From the NCBI GenBank assembly GCA_036927565.1, contig JAYESD010000002.1, forward strand, positions 78,739,735 through 78,803,734: 64,000 bases of DNA. Reading direction: 5' to 3'. Position numbers and translations under genes: made by a program. The notes under the pieces are model-generated. The model saw only the letters and a list, made by a program, of their open reading frames with translations, searched no databases and was not told the origin of the DNA. Source of the DNA: Tuctoria greenei. Taxonomy: Eukaryota; Streptophyta; Magnoliopsida; Poales; Poaceae. Numbering within the stretch: position 1 is the stretch's first letter; each line of letters starts with the position of its first letter. Shown one piece after another: positions 1-9,806 of this stretch.

Positions 1-548
1 CGACGTCCCTAGGCCCACTTAACGTGAAACCCAAGAAACAAGTCGTAAAACAAAAGATAAATTCAGAGTTGTGAAATATCGGACAAGTCCAAAAAGGAAC
101 GGACTAGTTCGAAAATGTCCAGAGAGAAAATCGGACAAGTCTGGCCTAAAACCGGACAAGTCCGACTTTAGTCATAGAGGAAATCAGACAAGTCCGCTGG
201 AACACCGGACTAGTCTTGAAAAGCCCAGGGACTTTGCAAATTTTCATGGATTCTTGGAATATCGGACTAGTCCGCACAAAATCGGACAAGTCCGAAAGTT
301 TCCAGAGGCAAAATCGGACTAGTCCGCAGCAAAATCGGACAAGTCCATTTTTAGTCAGAGAGAAATCGGACTAGTTCTCACTAAAATCGGACTAGTCCAC
401 ACTTTTTAGCATTTTAAGTGTGGTTTTGTTCCAAATCAATTTTAAATGTTCCAAATCAATTTTAAACTCGTTCCTCTTGATGTGGATTAATGTTAAACAT
501 GTATATGAATGTATGTAGGGCATGATGCATGAAAATGAGGGTGTTACA
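1..548 (-). repeat. 3' LTR of element A (inner part only)
   Basis: This is the last ~550 bp (plus-strand view) of a ~2.85 kb LTR. It ends in GGGTGTTACA at 548, the same terminus as the LTRs of B at 29461 and 37144. Positions about 77-400 carry an array of CGGACTAGTCCG/CGGACAAGTCCG palindromes. The open frames here only translate this array and are not believed to be genes. Everything left of position 1 is missing. Confidence 0.92.
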
Positions 549-550
549 AA

Positions 551-562
551 CCTACCCCTCTT
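551..562 (-). other. Polypurine tract of element A
   Basis: On the minus strand a purine run (AAGAGGGGTAGG) lies just inside the 3' LTR boundary at 548, the position expected for the plus-strand primer of an LTR retrotransposon. Elements B and C have the equivalent tract beside their 3' LTRs. Confidence 0.75.
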
Positions 563-2699
563 AAAATGAATCTCACCCTGGAGATTCAACACGAAAGTGA
601 AGAGATAGGGGAATTCCTTCTTGAGATCATCCTCCAATTCCCATGTTGCTACTTTTTATGTGTGGTGCTTCCATTGAACTTTACACCATCGAATCACCTT
701 GTTCCTTGCTACTCTCTCCTTGGTTTCCAAGATTTTGACCGGTTGCTCGGCATAAGTCAAATCTTCCTCTAGTTCCAATCCTTCTATTGGCACTTGTTCT
801 TCCGGTACTCTCAAGCACTTTTTGAGCTCGGAGACATGAAAGACATCATGAACATCTGAAAGATGAGTTGGCATCTCCAACATATACGCTACTTCCGCTC
901 TTTTGTCCAAAATCTTGAATGTTCCAATGTATCGAGGTGCTAGCTTGCCTCTTATGTTAAACCTCTTATGACCTCTCATTGGTGACACCTTAAGGTAAAC
1001 GTAGTCTCGTTTTTCAAAGGCTAATTTCCTTCTCCTACTGTCCGCATAGCCTTTTTGCCTTGATTGGGCAGCCCTCAAGTTTTCACGAATTATTTGGACT
1101 TGTTTTTCGGCTTCTTGCAACACATCTGGACCAAATACTTGAGTTTCTCCTGCCTCATTCCAGAATAAAGGTGTCCTACACTTCCTTCCATAAAGCGCTT
1201 CATATGGTGACATTTTCAAGCATGCTTGGTAACTATTGTTGTATGAAAATTCTGCATATAGCAAGCTTTTGTCCCAACTTTTCCCATGCTTTAAAGCAAA
1301 AGCTCTTAACATGTCCTCTAAATCTGATTGGTCCTCTCGGTTTGTCCATCCGTTTGAGGGTGATACGTTGAACTAAAATTCAACCTTGTTCCCAAAGCTT
1401 CATGCAATTTTTCGCCCAAATCTGGAAGTTAATTGTGAACCTCTATCCGAGACTATCTTTTTCGGAACTCCATGCAAACATACTATTCTTCCCATATACA
1501 AGTCCGCCAATTTCTCTCCATTATAGGTGGTCTTGACTGGAATAAAGTGGGATGACTTAGTTAACCGATCCACAATTACCTATATTGAGTCGTAACCAGA
1601 CTTAGTACGTGGTAAACCAACTATGAAGTCCATACCGATTTCTTCCCACTTCCATTCCGGGATCTTTAATGGTCTTAATAGTACAGCCGGCCTTTGATGT
1701 TCCGCCTTGACTCGTTGACACACATCACACAATGCTACGTATTCAGCTATGTCCTTCTTCATGCTAGCCCACCAATAGCAAGCTTTCAAGTCTTTGTACA
1801 TCTTCGTAAAACCGGGGTGAATTGTGTAAGGTGAGTCATGTGCCTCTTTTAATATCGTCTCCTGAATATGCTTTACATTAGGCACAACAATCCTCTTACC
1901 AAGCCATAGGGTACCATGTTCATCCTCATCAAATCTGAATTCTCTCACTTCTTGGGTCCTTTCCTTGATTTCTTGAATTTCCTCATCCTTGGTATGTGCC
2001 TCTCGAATTTCTTGCTCCAAGGTCGGATTCAGTTCCATTGTCCCCATCTCATTTACAAATCTGAGGTTCAACCATTCGAACTCCTTACCTAACTCGGATG
2101 GCAACTCTCGAACTATGAGTTGAATACTTACTCCTTTCCGACTCAAGGCATTGGCCGCTACATTGGCTTTTCCCGGATGATAGTTGATCCCCAAATCATA
2201 ATCTTTGATGAGCTCCAACCATCTCTGTTGCCTCAGATTCAGATCCATTTGTGTGAAAATATACTTCAAACTCCTGTGATTCGTATAAATTTCACACCTA
2301 TGTCCAAGGATATAGTGTCTCCAAATCTTCAATGCATGTACCACGGCTGCAAGCTCTAAATCATGTGCTGGGTAATTCTGCTCATGTTTCTTCAACTGTC
2401 TTGATGTATAGGCGACCACTTGACCTTCTTGCATGAGCACACATCCAAGTCCTTGTCTCGAGGCATCACAATATATGTCAAAACTCTTGCTTACATCTGG
2501 CAATACCAAAACTGGAGCTGCTGTCAACCTCTTCTTCAACTCCTCAAAACTGTTTCGACAAGCTTGAGCCCATTGGAAAGCCTTTCCCTTCATTAGCAAT
2601 TCCATCCTTGGCTTGGCTATCTTGGAAAAGTCCTTGATAAATCTACGGTAATATCCAGCCATTCCAAGAAAACTCCTTATTTCCTTTACATTTTGCGGT
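563..2699 (-). pseudogene. Element A pol, 3' half: RNase H, integrase and chromodomain (broken)
   Basis: Aligns by eye with the C-terminal half of the intact B polyprotein. About 1580-2699 encodes the end of RT and the RNase H (CDAS, HDLELA, with D to N in the TNHRSL block) and the integrase zinc region (HPG...CDVCQ). Positions 656-1312 encode the integrase C-terminal part and the start of the chromodomain. Between 1313 and 1580 the integrase core is out of frame. A GAA-to-TAA change at 656-658 ends the frame just before the chromodomain core, which B retains. The frame is also cut on its upstream side by element F at 2705. It would have encoded DNA integration and RNA-strand removal functions; now dead. 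Confidence 0.92.
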
Positions 2700-2704
2700 G
2701 GTTC

Positions 2705-3857
2705 TGATAGGAAAATTGGTCCCGATCTTCCGATAGATAATGGATAGGTCGATTGATGTGGAGATCTCGACGTTGATGATTCGAGGCTCTCGAGTAGAAC
2801 ATGAAAAACCCCTGCAATCACTACACCACCACTCCGTCGGTTATCAACCGTACTTCACACGATTGACCTCACCAAGAAGGCTAATTCCTGCAAGTGCAAC
2901 CGAGAACACAAGCAAGAACGTCGAAGACACAATCAGTAAATCGCGAAGTTGGGGTCTCACAAACCGTAGAACGGCGATATTATTGATCTAAGCAAAACCC
3001 AATTGTCTATGGTGGCTACCATGGAGTATATATAGGTGGGATGATGTCCAAGGGGGTGTTAGGGTCGTGACCTAACCCTAATACACGAAAATATGGACTT
3101 AGACATGATACAAGGCTCAATGGCCCAATACGGTGGCGCAGCACCTTGACAGATTATGTACTTGATTTTATTTCGACGATTCCCTTAGACTCCTAAGGAA
3201 TTTTTACATAGGACCGGCGCCATTGGAAAGTTTATCTTCTCCCCTTTCCGTGTATATGTAGAACGTCCAAAAAGGAGTTCGTATGCATCCTGGGCGTCCG
3301 TTTTAGTGCGTATTGCTCCTGGACTCCGAGTTGGATACGATTTGGAGTTTGGTTCGGTTTCCATCTTCTTTGAACGAATTCTCTGGTCTTCCACGTCCCT
3401 AATACTCCCTCCAAGTACTCCTTGAACCTCTCCATGGATCCTAATCACAAATAAATCATTAAGTAGCAATCTATGCTCAAAAACATATAAGGAAATATAT
3501 AAGAACGAGTTCACCTCTGAAATTAATTGTTGTGTATGAACTCTATTGATTGCATCTTGTATATTCAATGGAGTGTTGTTTGTATCCATAGAAGTGATGT
3601 CCTCATCATCCTTCCCTTCTTGAATTGGAGTCGTCCTCGACTCAAGTTCATCTCCTCTCATGTGTTGGTCCAAATGTGCAACGCCATCAAATCTTCTTCT
3701 ATGCATGAATGGAGGAGGCCAAGGTGGTGGCCGACATAGTGCCCCATCTTGATCTTGCCCATCAAATAAGAGTGCATATTCACTTAAGCCAGGATCCCAA
3801 AAAAATAAACATTATGTCATGTTTGTAGGTGCAATAATAATGTGCATGATCTCATCA
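2705..3857 (-). repeat. 3' LTR of element F
   Basis: 1153 bp, nearly identical to the LTR at 6073-7171 except for a 54-bp stretch present only here (about 3600-3655). Minus-strand TATA-like sequence CTATATATAC sits at about 3026-3034. The first third (minus orientation) reads as a degraded polyprotein tail with an E-S-R-T-T-P-I-Q-E-G-K-D-D-E-D stretch. From memory this resembles the C-terminal end of some plant gypsy polyproteins, which suggests the LTR absorbed pol sequence. Confidence 0.93.
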
Positions 3858-4383
3858 TTCTCCCCTTCTTTATGACAAGCCGTCCTCGGCTTGCTCGTAT
3901 GTCCAGCAAAAAGTATTGCTTTGGGGGTAGAATGAGTGTTGTGCATAATGCACAACCGCAGTGAATAATGCGTTTGTTGTCTCTACGGCAAGGAAAAAAT
4001 ACTAGAAAAACTTGACAAGACATTATTAGCGTTAGTACATTCATTTACTTGACCATGTTGTTGCAGCACAAAAGGATCTTGCACAATGGAACATATGAAT
4101 ACTTTATGCACCATAAATTCACCACGATCTTCATAGTTGCCTATAGCATGAAAAATATTTCTACTTAACAAAGGCAATTCAGATTGGGAAAATATTCTCT
4201 TCTCTATGATATCTAGATCATAAAGAGTGTCAAATTCAATATAACCCAAAGTATTTAGAGAAGACAAAAATTTCAACTCATCATTTTCAGCAGTGATTTC
4301 GAGTGCATTATGAGTTAATCCATCTAAAATTTCACAAGTGTTGTTGAAAGCCTCGTTCTCTTGTGCATCATCTATATTATTTT
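3858..4383 (-). other. Element F interior, 3' part: polypurine tract and uncertain frame
   Basis: A minus-strand purine run (AAAGAAGGGGAGAA) directly abuts the LTR at 3858 and is the likely polypurine tract. A minus-strand open frame from about 4276 to 3983 has no ATG start and no domain I recognise. It may be a remnant downstream of gag. Confidence 0.6.
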
Positions 4384-4860
4384 CTATATTGTCCTGTAAA
4401 CGTTAGACACAAAAGGAGGTACAACAAGATTTTTTTCCTCAAATTGCTGAATTTCTTCTTTGCACATAGATACATTAGCAAAAGTTTCTCGCATAAGAAT
4501 TTTCATTTCTTTCCATGTTCGGGGTTTTTCTAATTCATTTAAATTGTTCCACCAAGTTAATGCACAATCTACTAATGCACTTGCAACATTTTTAATCTTT
4601 CTTCTCTCACACATATGACATTGTCCAAAAAATTTATCCACCTCTATTTCCCAAGTAATATATTCATCATAACCAAAATCATCATAAGAAGGAAGAGATG
4701 GAAGAATGTAATTACTTCTTATGGAAAGTGTTGTAAAGGTGGTCTGAATGTCATGTGAAACCTTAGTTGATGTTTGATTTTTAGTGAGCAACTCCATCGT
4801 CGTCTTCATCATGTCCATCATCTCAGCATATAATGCATGATTCTTGCTTTTACCTGACAT
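4384..4860 (-). CDS. Gag-like protein of element F
   Basis: A minus-strand frame of about 158 residues starts at the ATG at 4860 (MSGKSKNHALYAEMM). The middle has the layout of the plant retrotransposon gag domain: a W-E-x-x-V-D-K-F-F-G block, an A-x-x-L-V-D-C-A-L-T-W-W-N-N block and TWKEMKILMRETF. Such gag proteins form the cytoplasmic particle that packages element RNA. No CCHC zinc knuckle follows, and the frame is short for a plant gag, so it is either truncated or a minimal packaging protein. No stop interrupts it. Assignment rests on motif pattern only. Confidence 0.65.
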   Translation of the reverse strand: MSGKSKNHALYAEMMDMMKTTMELLTKNQTSTKVSHDIQTTFTTLSIRSNYILPSLPSYDDFGYDEYITWEIEVDKFFGQCHMCERRKIKNVASALVDCALTWWNNLNELEKPRTWKEMKILMRETFANVSMCKEEIQQFEEKNLVVPPFVSNVYRTI

Positions 4861-4872
4861 TGTTAGTAGCAA

Positions 4873-6056
4873 ACAGAAGACAACACAAAAAATATGTTAT
4901 CCCTATCAACTACAAAGGATAATGGCAAAGTGGAAGTGAAATAACACACTCTCAAGCATCTTACCACGCTCTTACAAGTGTTCTTACCGACACTGCAGGT
5001 GGCAAACGGTGGCCAGTATATATGAAGAAACAAATGAAGCGTGGGATGATTGCAAAGGTGTATCGATTCTGCTCAAGAGTAAGGTGTAGCTTGGATGGCA
5101 CTTTATATGTAGCAAGGATTGGCAACAATGAAATCAGATAGTAAAGTTGAGTAAGTGTCCAAAGTACTTGTCAAAGTTGCTGGCCTAAATGTGTTCCTAG
5201 TAGTTCAAGCTAGCAAGACATGAGACAAAACTAGATGACACAAAGAATGCAAGCACTTCTGTTTTTTTTTTTTGTTGTTTTTTCTCCTTTTTTGTCCGGA
5301 TTTTGTATCTTCTTTTACACTTGCCCTTTTCTTTTTTTCTTCCTTTTTTTTCAGAATGTGCTGCAAAGTAAGAACACAATGCGAACACTCAAAGATATCT
5401 TGTATGTCTGTTACAGATTTTCTGCTCAATGTTCTAAGGACAATTAAGCACCTTTATAGTCCCCAAATCTAAAAACTTTGGACAGAAATATTATATATAT
5501 CTATATCTCCACTTTAATTTCAGTATATGGAAGATCTATTTTGGATAAGAACAATTGGAGATATTGCCCCCGAAATACAGACTGTTCAGAATTTCTAGAT
5601 CAATAACAGATTCAGATCTAATGCAATTTCGACATCAATAACTATATTTTCTGGGAAAAGGATGAATAGTAAAGTTATAGAGAACTTTTTAAGCTTTCCA
5701 GAAAGTATAAGAACACGAAAATCCGAGTTTGTATGAGCGAGATATGATGAAAATACTGAACTGGACAGAGATGAATCTAATCTGGACGTGATGACGTGAT
5801 TCAAAAGGATGAATCAACACAATGCGAAACTCAATCTAAGACTAAAAACACTTCTAAACCAGCAATATGACTCAACCACGAACACAAACTCAACAAAACC
5901 AAACTGAATAACAAAGTTGCAAAGGCTCAATGTGGTTTGTACAAAGTAATGAACAGATCTACTAAACTGCAAGTTTTTTGTGGCTTTTTTGTGGACTCTA
6001 GGTATGAATAATAAAACTAATGTAATAGATAGATGAATTACCTAACGGGCAACCTG
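4873..6056. other. Element F leader: non-coding, pyrimidine-rich tract
   Basis: No credible gene. A T-rich/pyrimidine run at about 5263-5353 (purine-rich on the element's sense strand) produces only low-complexity open frames. The rest is AT-rich untranslated leader between the primer site and gag. Confidence 0.6.
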
Positions 6057-6060
6057 GAAA

Positions 6061-6070
6061 TCTGATACCA
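6061..6070 (-). other. Primer binding site of element F (tRNA-iMet)
   Basis: On the minus strand TGGTATCAGA lies two bases from the 5' LTR boundary at 6073. It matches the complement of the 3' end of plant initiator methionine tRNA. Confidence 0.85.
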
Positions 6071-6072
6071 AT

Positions 6073-7171
6073 TGATAGGAAAATTGGTCCCGATCTTCCG
6101 ATAGATAATGGATAGGTCGATTGATGTGGAGATCTTGACGTTGATGATCTGAGGCTCTCGAGTAGAACACGAAAAACCCCTGCAACAACTACACCACTGC
6201 TCCGTTGGTTATCAACCGTACTTCACACGATTGACCTCGCCAAGAAGGCTAATTCCTGCAAGTGCAACCAAGAACACAAGCAAGAACGTCGAAGACACGA
6301 TCAGTAAATCGCGAAGTTGGGGTCTCACAAACCGTAGAATGGAGATATTATTGATCTAAGCAAAACCCAATTGTCTATGGCGGCTACCATGGAGTATATA
6401 TAGGTGGGAGGACGTCCAAGGGGGTGTTAGGGTCGTGACCTAACCCTAATACACGAAAATAATGGACTTAGACATGATACAAGGCCCAATGGCCCAATAC
6501 AGCGGCGCAGCACCCTAACAGATTCTGTTCTCGATTTTATTTCGACGATTCCCGTCGACTCCGAAGGAATTTTGACATGGGACCGGCGCCATTGGAAAGG
6601 TTATCCTCTCCCCTTTCCGTGCGTATGTAGAACGTCCAAAACGGAGTTTGTATGCATCCTGGGCGTCCGTTTTAGTGCGTACTGCTCCTGGACTCCGAGT
6701 TGGATACGATTTGGAGTTTTGTTCGGTTTCCATCTTCTTTGAACGAATTCTCTGGTCTTCCACGTACCTAATACTCCCTCCAAGTACTCCTTGAACCTCT
6801 CCATGGATCCTAATCACAAATAAATCATTAAGTAGCAATCTATGCTCAAAAACATATAAGGAAATATATAAGAACGAGTTCACCTCTGAAATTAATTGTT
6901 GTGTATGAACTCTATTGATTGCATCTTGTATATTCAATGGAGTGTTGTTTGTATCCATAGAAGTGATTTCCTCATGTGTTGGTCCAAATGTGCAACGCCA
7001 TCAAATCTTCTTGTATGCATGAATGGAGGAGGCCAAAGTGGTGGCCGACATACTGCGCCATCTTGATCTTGCCCATCAAATAAGAGTGCATATTCACTTG
7101 AGCCAGGATCCCAAACAAATAAACATTGTGTCATGTTTGTAGGTGCAATAATAATGTGCATGATCTCATCA
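6073..7171 (-). repeat. 5' LTR of element F
   Basis: 1099 bp, TGATAGG...CTCATCA, TATA-like box at about 6394-6402 on the minus strand. It lacks the 54-bp segment found in the other LTR. The breakpoints fall at short TCCTC/CTCAT repeats, which fits a slippage or single-strand-annealing deletion. Confidence 0.92.
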
Positions 7172-7176
7172 GGTTC

Positions 7177-8123
7177 CCACGTCAACATGTCTCTCACTTT
7201 TCCGGGGTCAACCGATACTCCTCCTCCTGAGATGATATGACCCAAAAACAACACCTCTTTCAACCAAAACTGACACTTGTTGAACTTGGCATACAATTGA
7301 TGCTCCCTCAATTTCTGCAATGTAAGCCTCAAGTGTTCCTCATTCCTTAACACCACGACAAATCTATCCAAGTACTCCATGAAGACCTTATTCATGAGGT
7401 ACATAAAGTAGGCAGACACATTTGTCAATCCAAAAGACATCACGGTGTACTCATAAGATCCATACCGTGTCCTATAAGCCGTGTTAGGTATGTCCGACGG
7501 TCTAATCTTCATTTGAAAGTATCCCGACCTCAAATCAATCTTATAGAAGACACAAGCACCCTTCATCTGATCAAACAAGTCTTCTATGCATGGCAAGGTG
7601 TACTTGTTCTTGATTGTTACCTCGTTGAGAGCTCGGTAATCCACACACATCCTTTGGGTTTCATCCTTCTTGTCCACAAACAGCACGGGTGCTCCCCAAG
7701 GTGAAGAGCTTGGGCGAATAAAACCCTTCTCTAGTTGCTCTTGAATTTGCTTCTTGAGCTCCGCTAATTCCATAGGAGGCATCCTATACGGCCTCTTAGC
7801 TATAGGTGCAGTTCCAGGTATTAAATCAATAACAAACTCAATGTCTCGATCAGGTGGCATACCTGGCAACTCGTCCAGAAAAACATCCAAAAATTCACAC
7901 ACCACAGGAATCTCCTCAATTGCAGTACAATCCATGTGATTCATCTCCAATTGCTTCGGTGTGGTTTGAGATGCTTCAAATTCTACGGTGATCCCTTCTT
8001 CATTGGTCAACTTCACCATTTTCGTGGCACACTCAATAACTCCGTTGTGCTTCCTCAACCAGTCCATACCAAGTATAATGTCCAATCCTTGAGAATCAAG
8101 AACAATGAGGTTGGCGGAGAAGT
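7177..8123 (-). pseudogene. Element A pol: reverse transcriptase (catalytic motif deleted)
   Basis: Minus-strand homologue of the B RT region. It retains the VDYRALNEVTIKNKYTLP block, the D-L-R-S-G-Y block and MSFGLTN. Compared with B, an in-frame deletion between FVVV and EEHLRLTL (near 7340-7365) removes the FIDD catalytic aspartates and the following IYSKDEKEH. The frame also loses two bases near 8115, in a C-run where B has a longer run, shifting it relative to the protease. The enzyme cannot have been active after the deletion. Confidence 0.93.
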
Positions 8124-9545
8124 CTACCCTCTTATTCTAAGGCTTACTTTTGGACATACTATATTTGTCCTCATCTTTCCTCCAGGAGACTTAACCAATA
8201 GAGTAAACTTCATATGAGAGATAGGCAAACTATACTTGGCAACATACTTCGATGCAATGAATGAATGTGATGCTCCAAAATCAAATAACATAGTCGTGGG
8301 GTTGGAGTTGGCGAGAAAGATACCAATGACCATGTCATCCGCTTGTTGAGCATCCTCCGTAGAGACATGGTTAACGTTGCCACGAGCAAAATTCTGCTGT
8401 CCATGATTCCCTTGTGGCTGTCCTCCATTGGGTCTTGGGTTTTGCCTCGGTGCATTGCTTCCTTGACCAAAGCCTAACTTAGCACATTGATGCACAAAGT
8501 GTTCAACTTCTCCACAAGTATAGCACTTCTTAACTCCACCAGAATTATTGGGACGAGCTTGGTTCTGAACGTTGGCACCAGGAAAGTTAGCGCGAGGTGC
8601 ATAAGGCATTCGAGGCCTAGGTGCTTGCATGACAGGGCGCTGCTGCAAAAACTGAGCTGGGCGCAGTGCAAATCCAGGGCGCTGCATAGGAGTAAAGGAG
8701 CTGTAATATGGCGCATTAGGAGGCGCAAAGCGAGGGCGCACATTACTTCCTTGTTGATGTCCATGATATGGCGCCTTCCTCTTGTTGTCTTGCTCCATCT
8801 CACTTATCTTGTTCTCAACCTCAATTGCTTTGTCCACAAGCTTCTGGAAGTTGGCATAATTACAGTTGAGCAATTGCACTTGGATCTCATTGTTTAGGCC
8901 CCTCATGAACAAATATTGTTTCCGGCTGTCCCGGCTCACATCCTCAGGCGCTTATCTTGAGAGTTGAGTGAACTTGTTGAGATATTCACTCACGCTTGAT
9001 TTTCCTTGCCTCAAGTTCTCAAATTCTTGCCTCTTCAAAACCATAGCTCCCTCCGGCACATAATGAGAATGAAAGCTCTCTTTGAATTCGGCCCAAGTAA
9101 TTCTCTCTTGCTTCTCATGAGCATTGCATAAAGAATCCCGCCAATCCGTAGCTGCTCCAACTAGTTGATGAGAAGCAAAAAGCACCTTCTCCTGGTCACT
9201 GCATTGGACAATAGCAAGTTTCTTCTCCACGGACTTGAGCCAATCATCCGCATCCATAGGGTTAGCGGCTTGAGCAAAGGTTGGTGGCCTAGTCCTCATA
9301 AACTCTCCCAAGCGGATATGAGGAGGTGGTGGTGGCGGTGGAGGCATGTGGGGCTGATTGTTGATGTTGCCAGCCTGCAGCTATCCCATAGTCTGTATCA
9401 TGGTCTGCATGAGCTGGTTTTGCATAGCCAAAAGCTGCTCGATATTGATAGCTCCATGAGCAGGTCCTTGTCCATTGTTGTTTTGAGGTACTCCATGGTT
9501 CTCCTCCTCATCATTAGCATCCCTCTGGTTGCGAGTCCTCACCAT
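8124..9545 (-). pseudogene. Element A gag, zinc knuckle and protease (broken)
   Basis: Starts at the ATG at 9545 (MVRTRNQR, as in B). The gag core (about 8952-9347) has the DADDWLKSVEKKL and TWAEFKESFHSHY blocks. A CAG-to-TAG stop lies at 9381-9383 and a TAT-to-TAA stop at 8952-8954. The zinc knuckle is C-Y-T-C-G-E-V-E-H-F-V-H-Q-C, still CCHC. The protease motif reads D-F-G-A-S instead of the B sequence D-S-G-A-S, so the catalytic serine-equivalent position is lost. Confidence 0.92.
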
Positions 9546-9789
9546 CTGGAGAAAAGCAATAGGTAAGAATTAGAAAACGTCCCCAACTATATGCATCAAG
9601 GGATATGAAACTAGACAACTAACTAGCCTACGTGGACATGGCAATGCAAAAGCATCCCAAATCCTCTATTAAGCACACAAGCAAACAATATATAGAAACA
9701 GCACACCAAACAAAACACATCAGTCCCTGAGTGCTCCTATGTGGTCTAAAGTGTCCATTCTATCTATGTTGCATCCTACGGTCAACCTG

Positions 9790-9803
9790 TGGCTCTGATA
9801 CCA
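9790..9803 (-). other. Primer binding site of element A (tRNA-iMet)
   Basis: Minus strand TGGTATCAGAGCCA, three bases from the LTR start at 9807; identical in placement to B (34277-34290). Confidence 0.88.
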
Positions 9804-9806
9804 ATC

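Larger units (their letters stand above)
2705..7171 (-). mobile_element. Element F: gag-only (TR-GAG-like) non-autonomous LTR retrotransposon
   Basis: Two LTRs (2705-3857 and 6073-7171), both beginning TGATAGG and ending CTCATCA, flank a 2.2-kb interior. The 5-bp duplication GGTTC occurs at 2700-2704 and 7172-7176, and removing the element restores element A pol. The primer site beside the right LTR and a purine tract beside the left LTR set the minus-strand orientation. Only a gag-like frame is present; no protease, RT or integrase is seen, so mobilisation would need enzymes in trans. Total length is 4467 bp. This fits the described class of terminal-repeat retrotransposons carrying only gag. 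Confidence 0.92.

Noticed and set aside
71..322. Open frame with repeated R-T-S-P/K-S-D peptides (also at 28905-29267 and 36608-36970)
   Set aside because: It is the translation of the LTR palindrome array; no protein family, and start positions vary between copies.
1580..2821. Long minus-strand frame starting inside 2705-2821
   Set aside because: The first ~40 codons come from the LTR of F; the real element A pol sequence starts at 2699.
5263..5353. Short open frames over a T-rich tract
   Set aside because: Low-complexity translation of a pyrimidine run in the leader of element F.
6934..8085. Apparent 383-codon protein joining a polyprotein tail to reverse transcriptase
   Set aside because: The frame runs across the boundary of element F's LTR (7171) into element A RT. 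It is a chimera caused by insertion.
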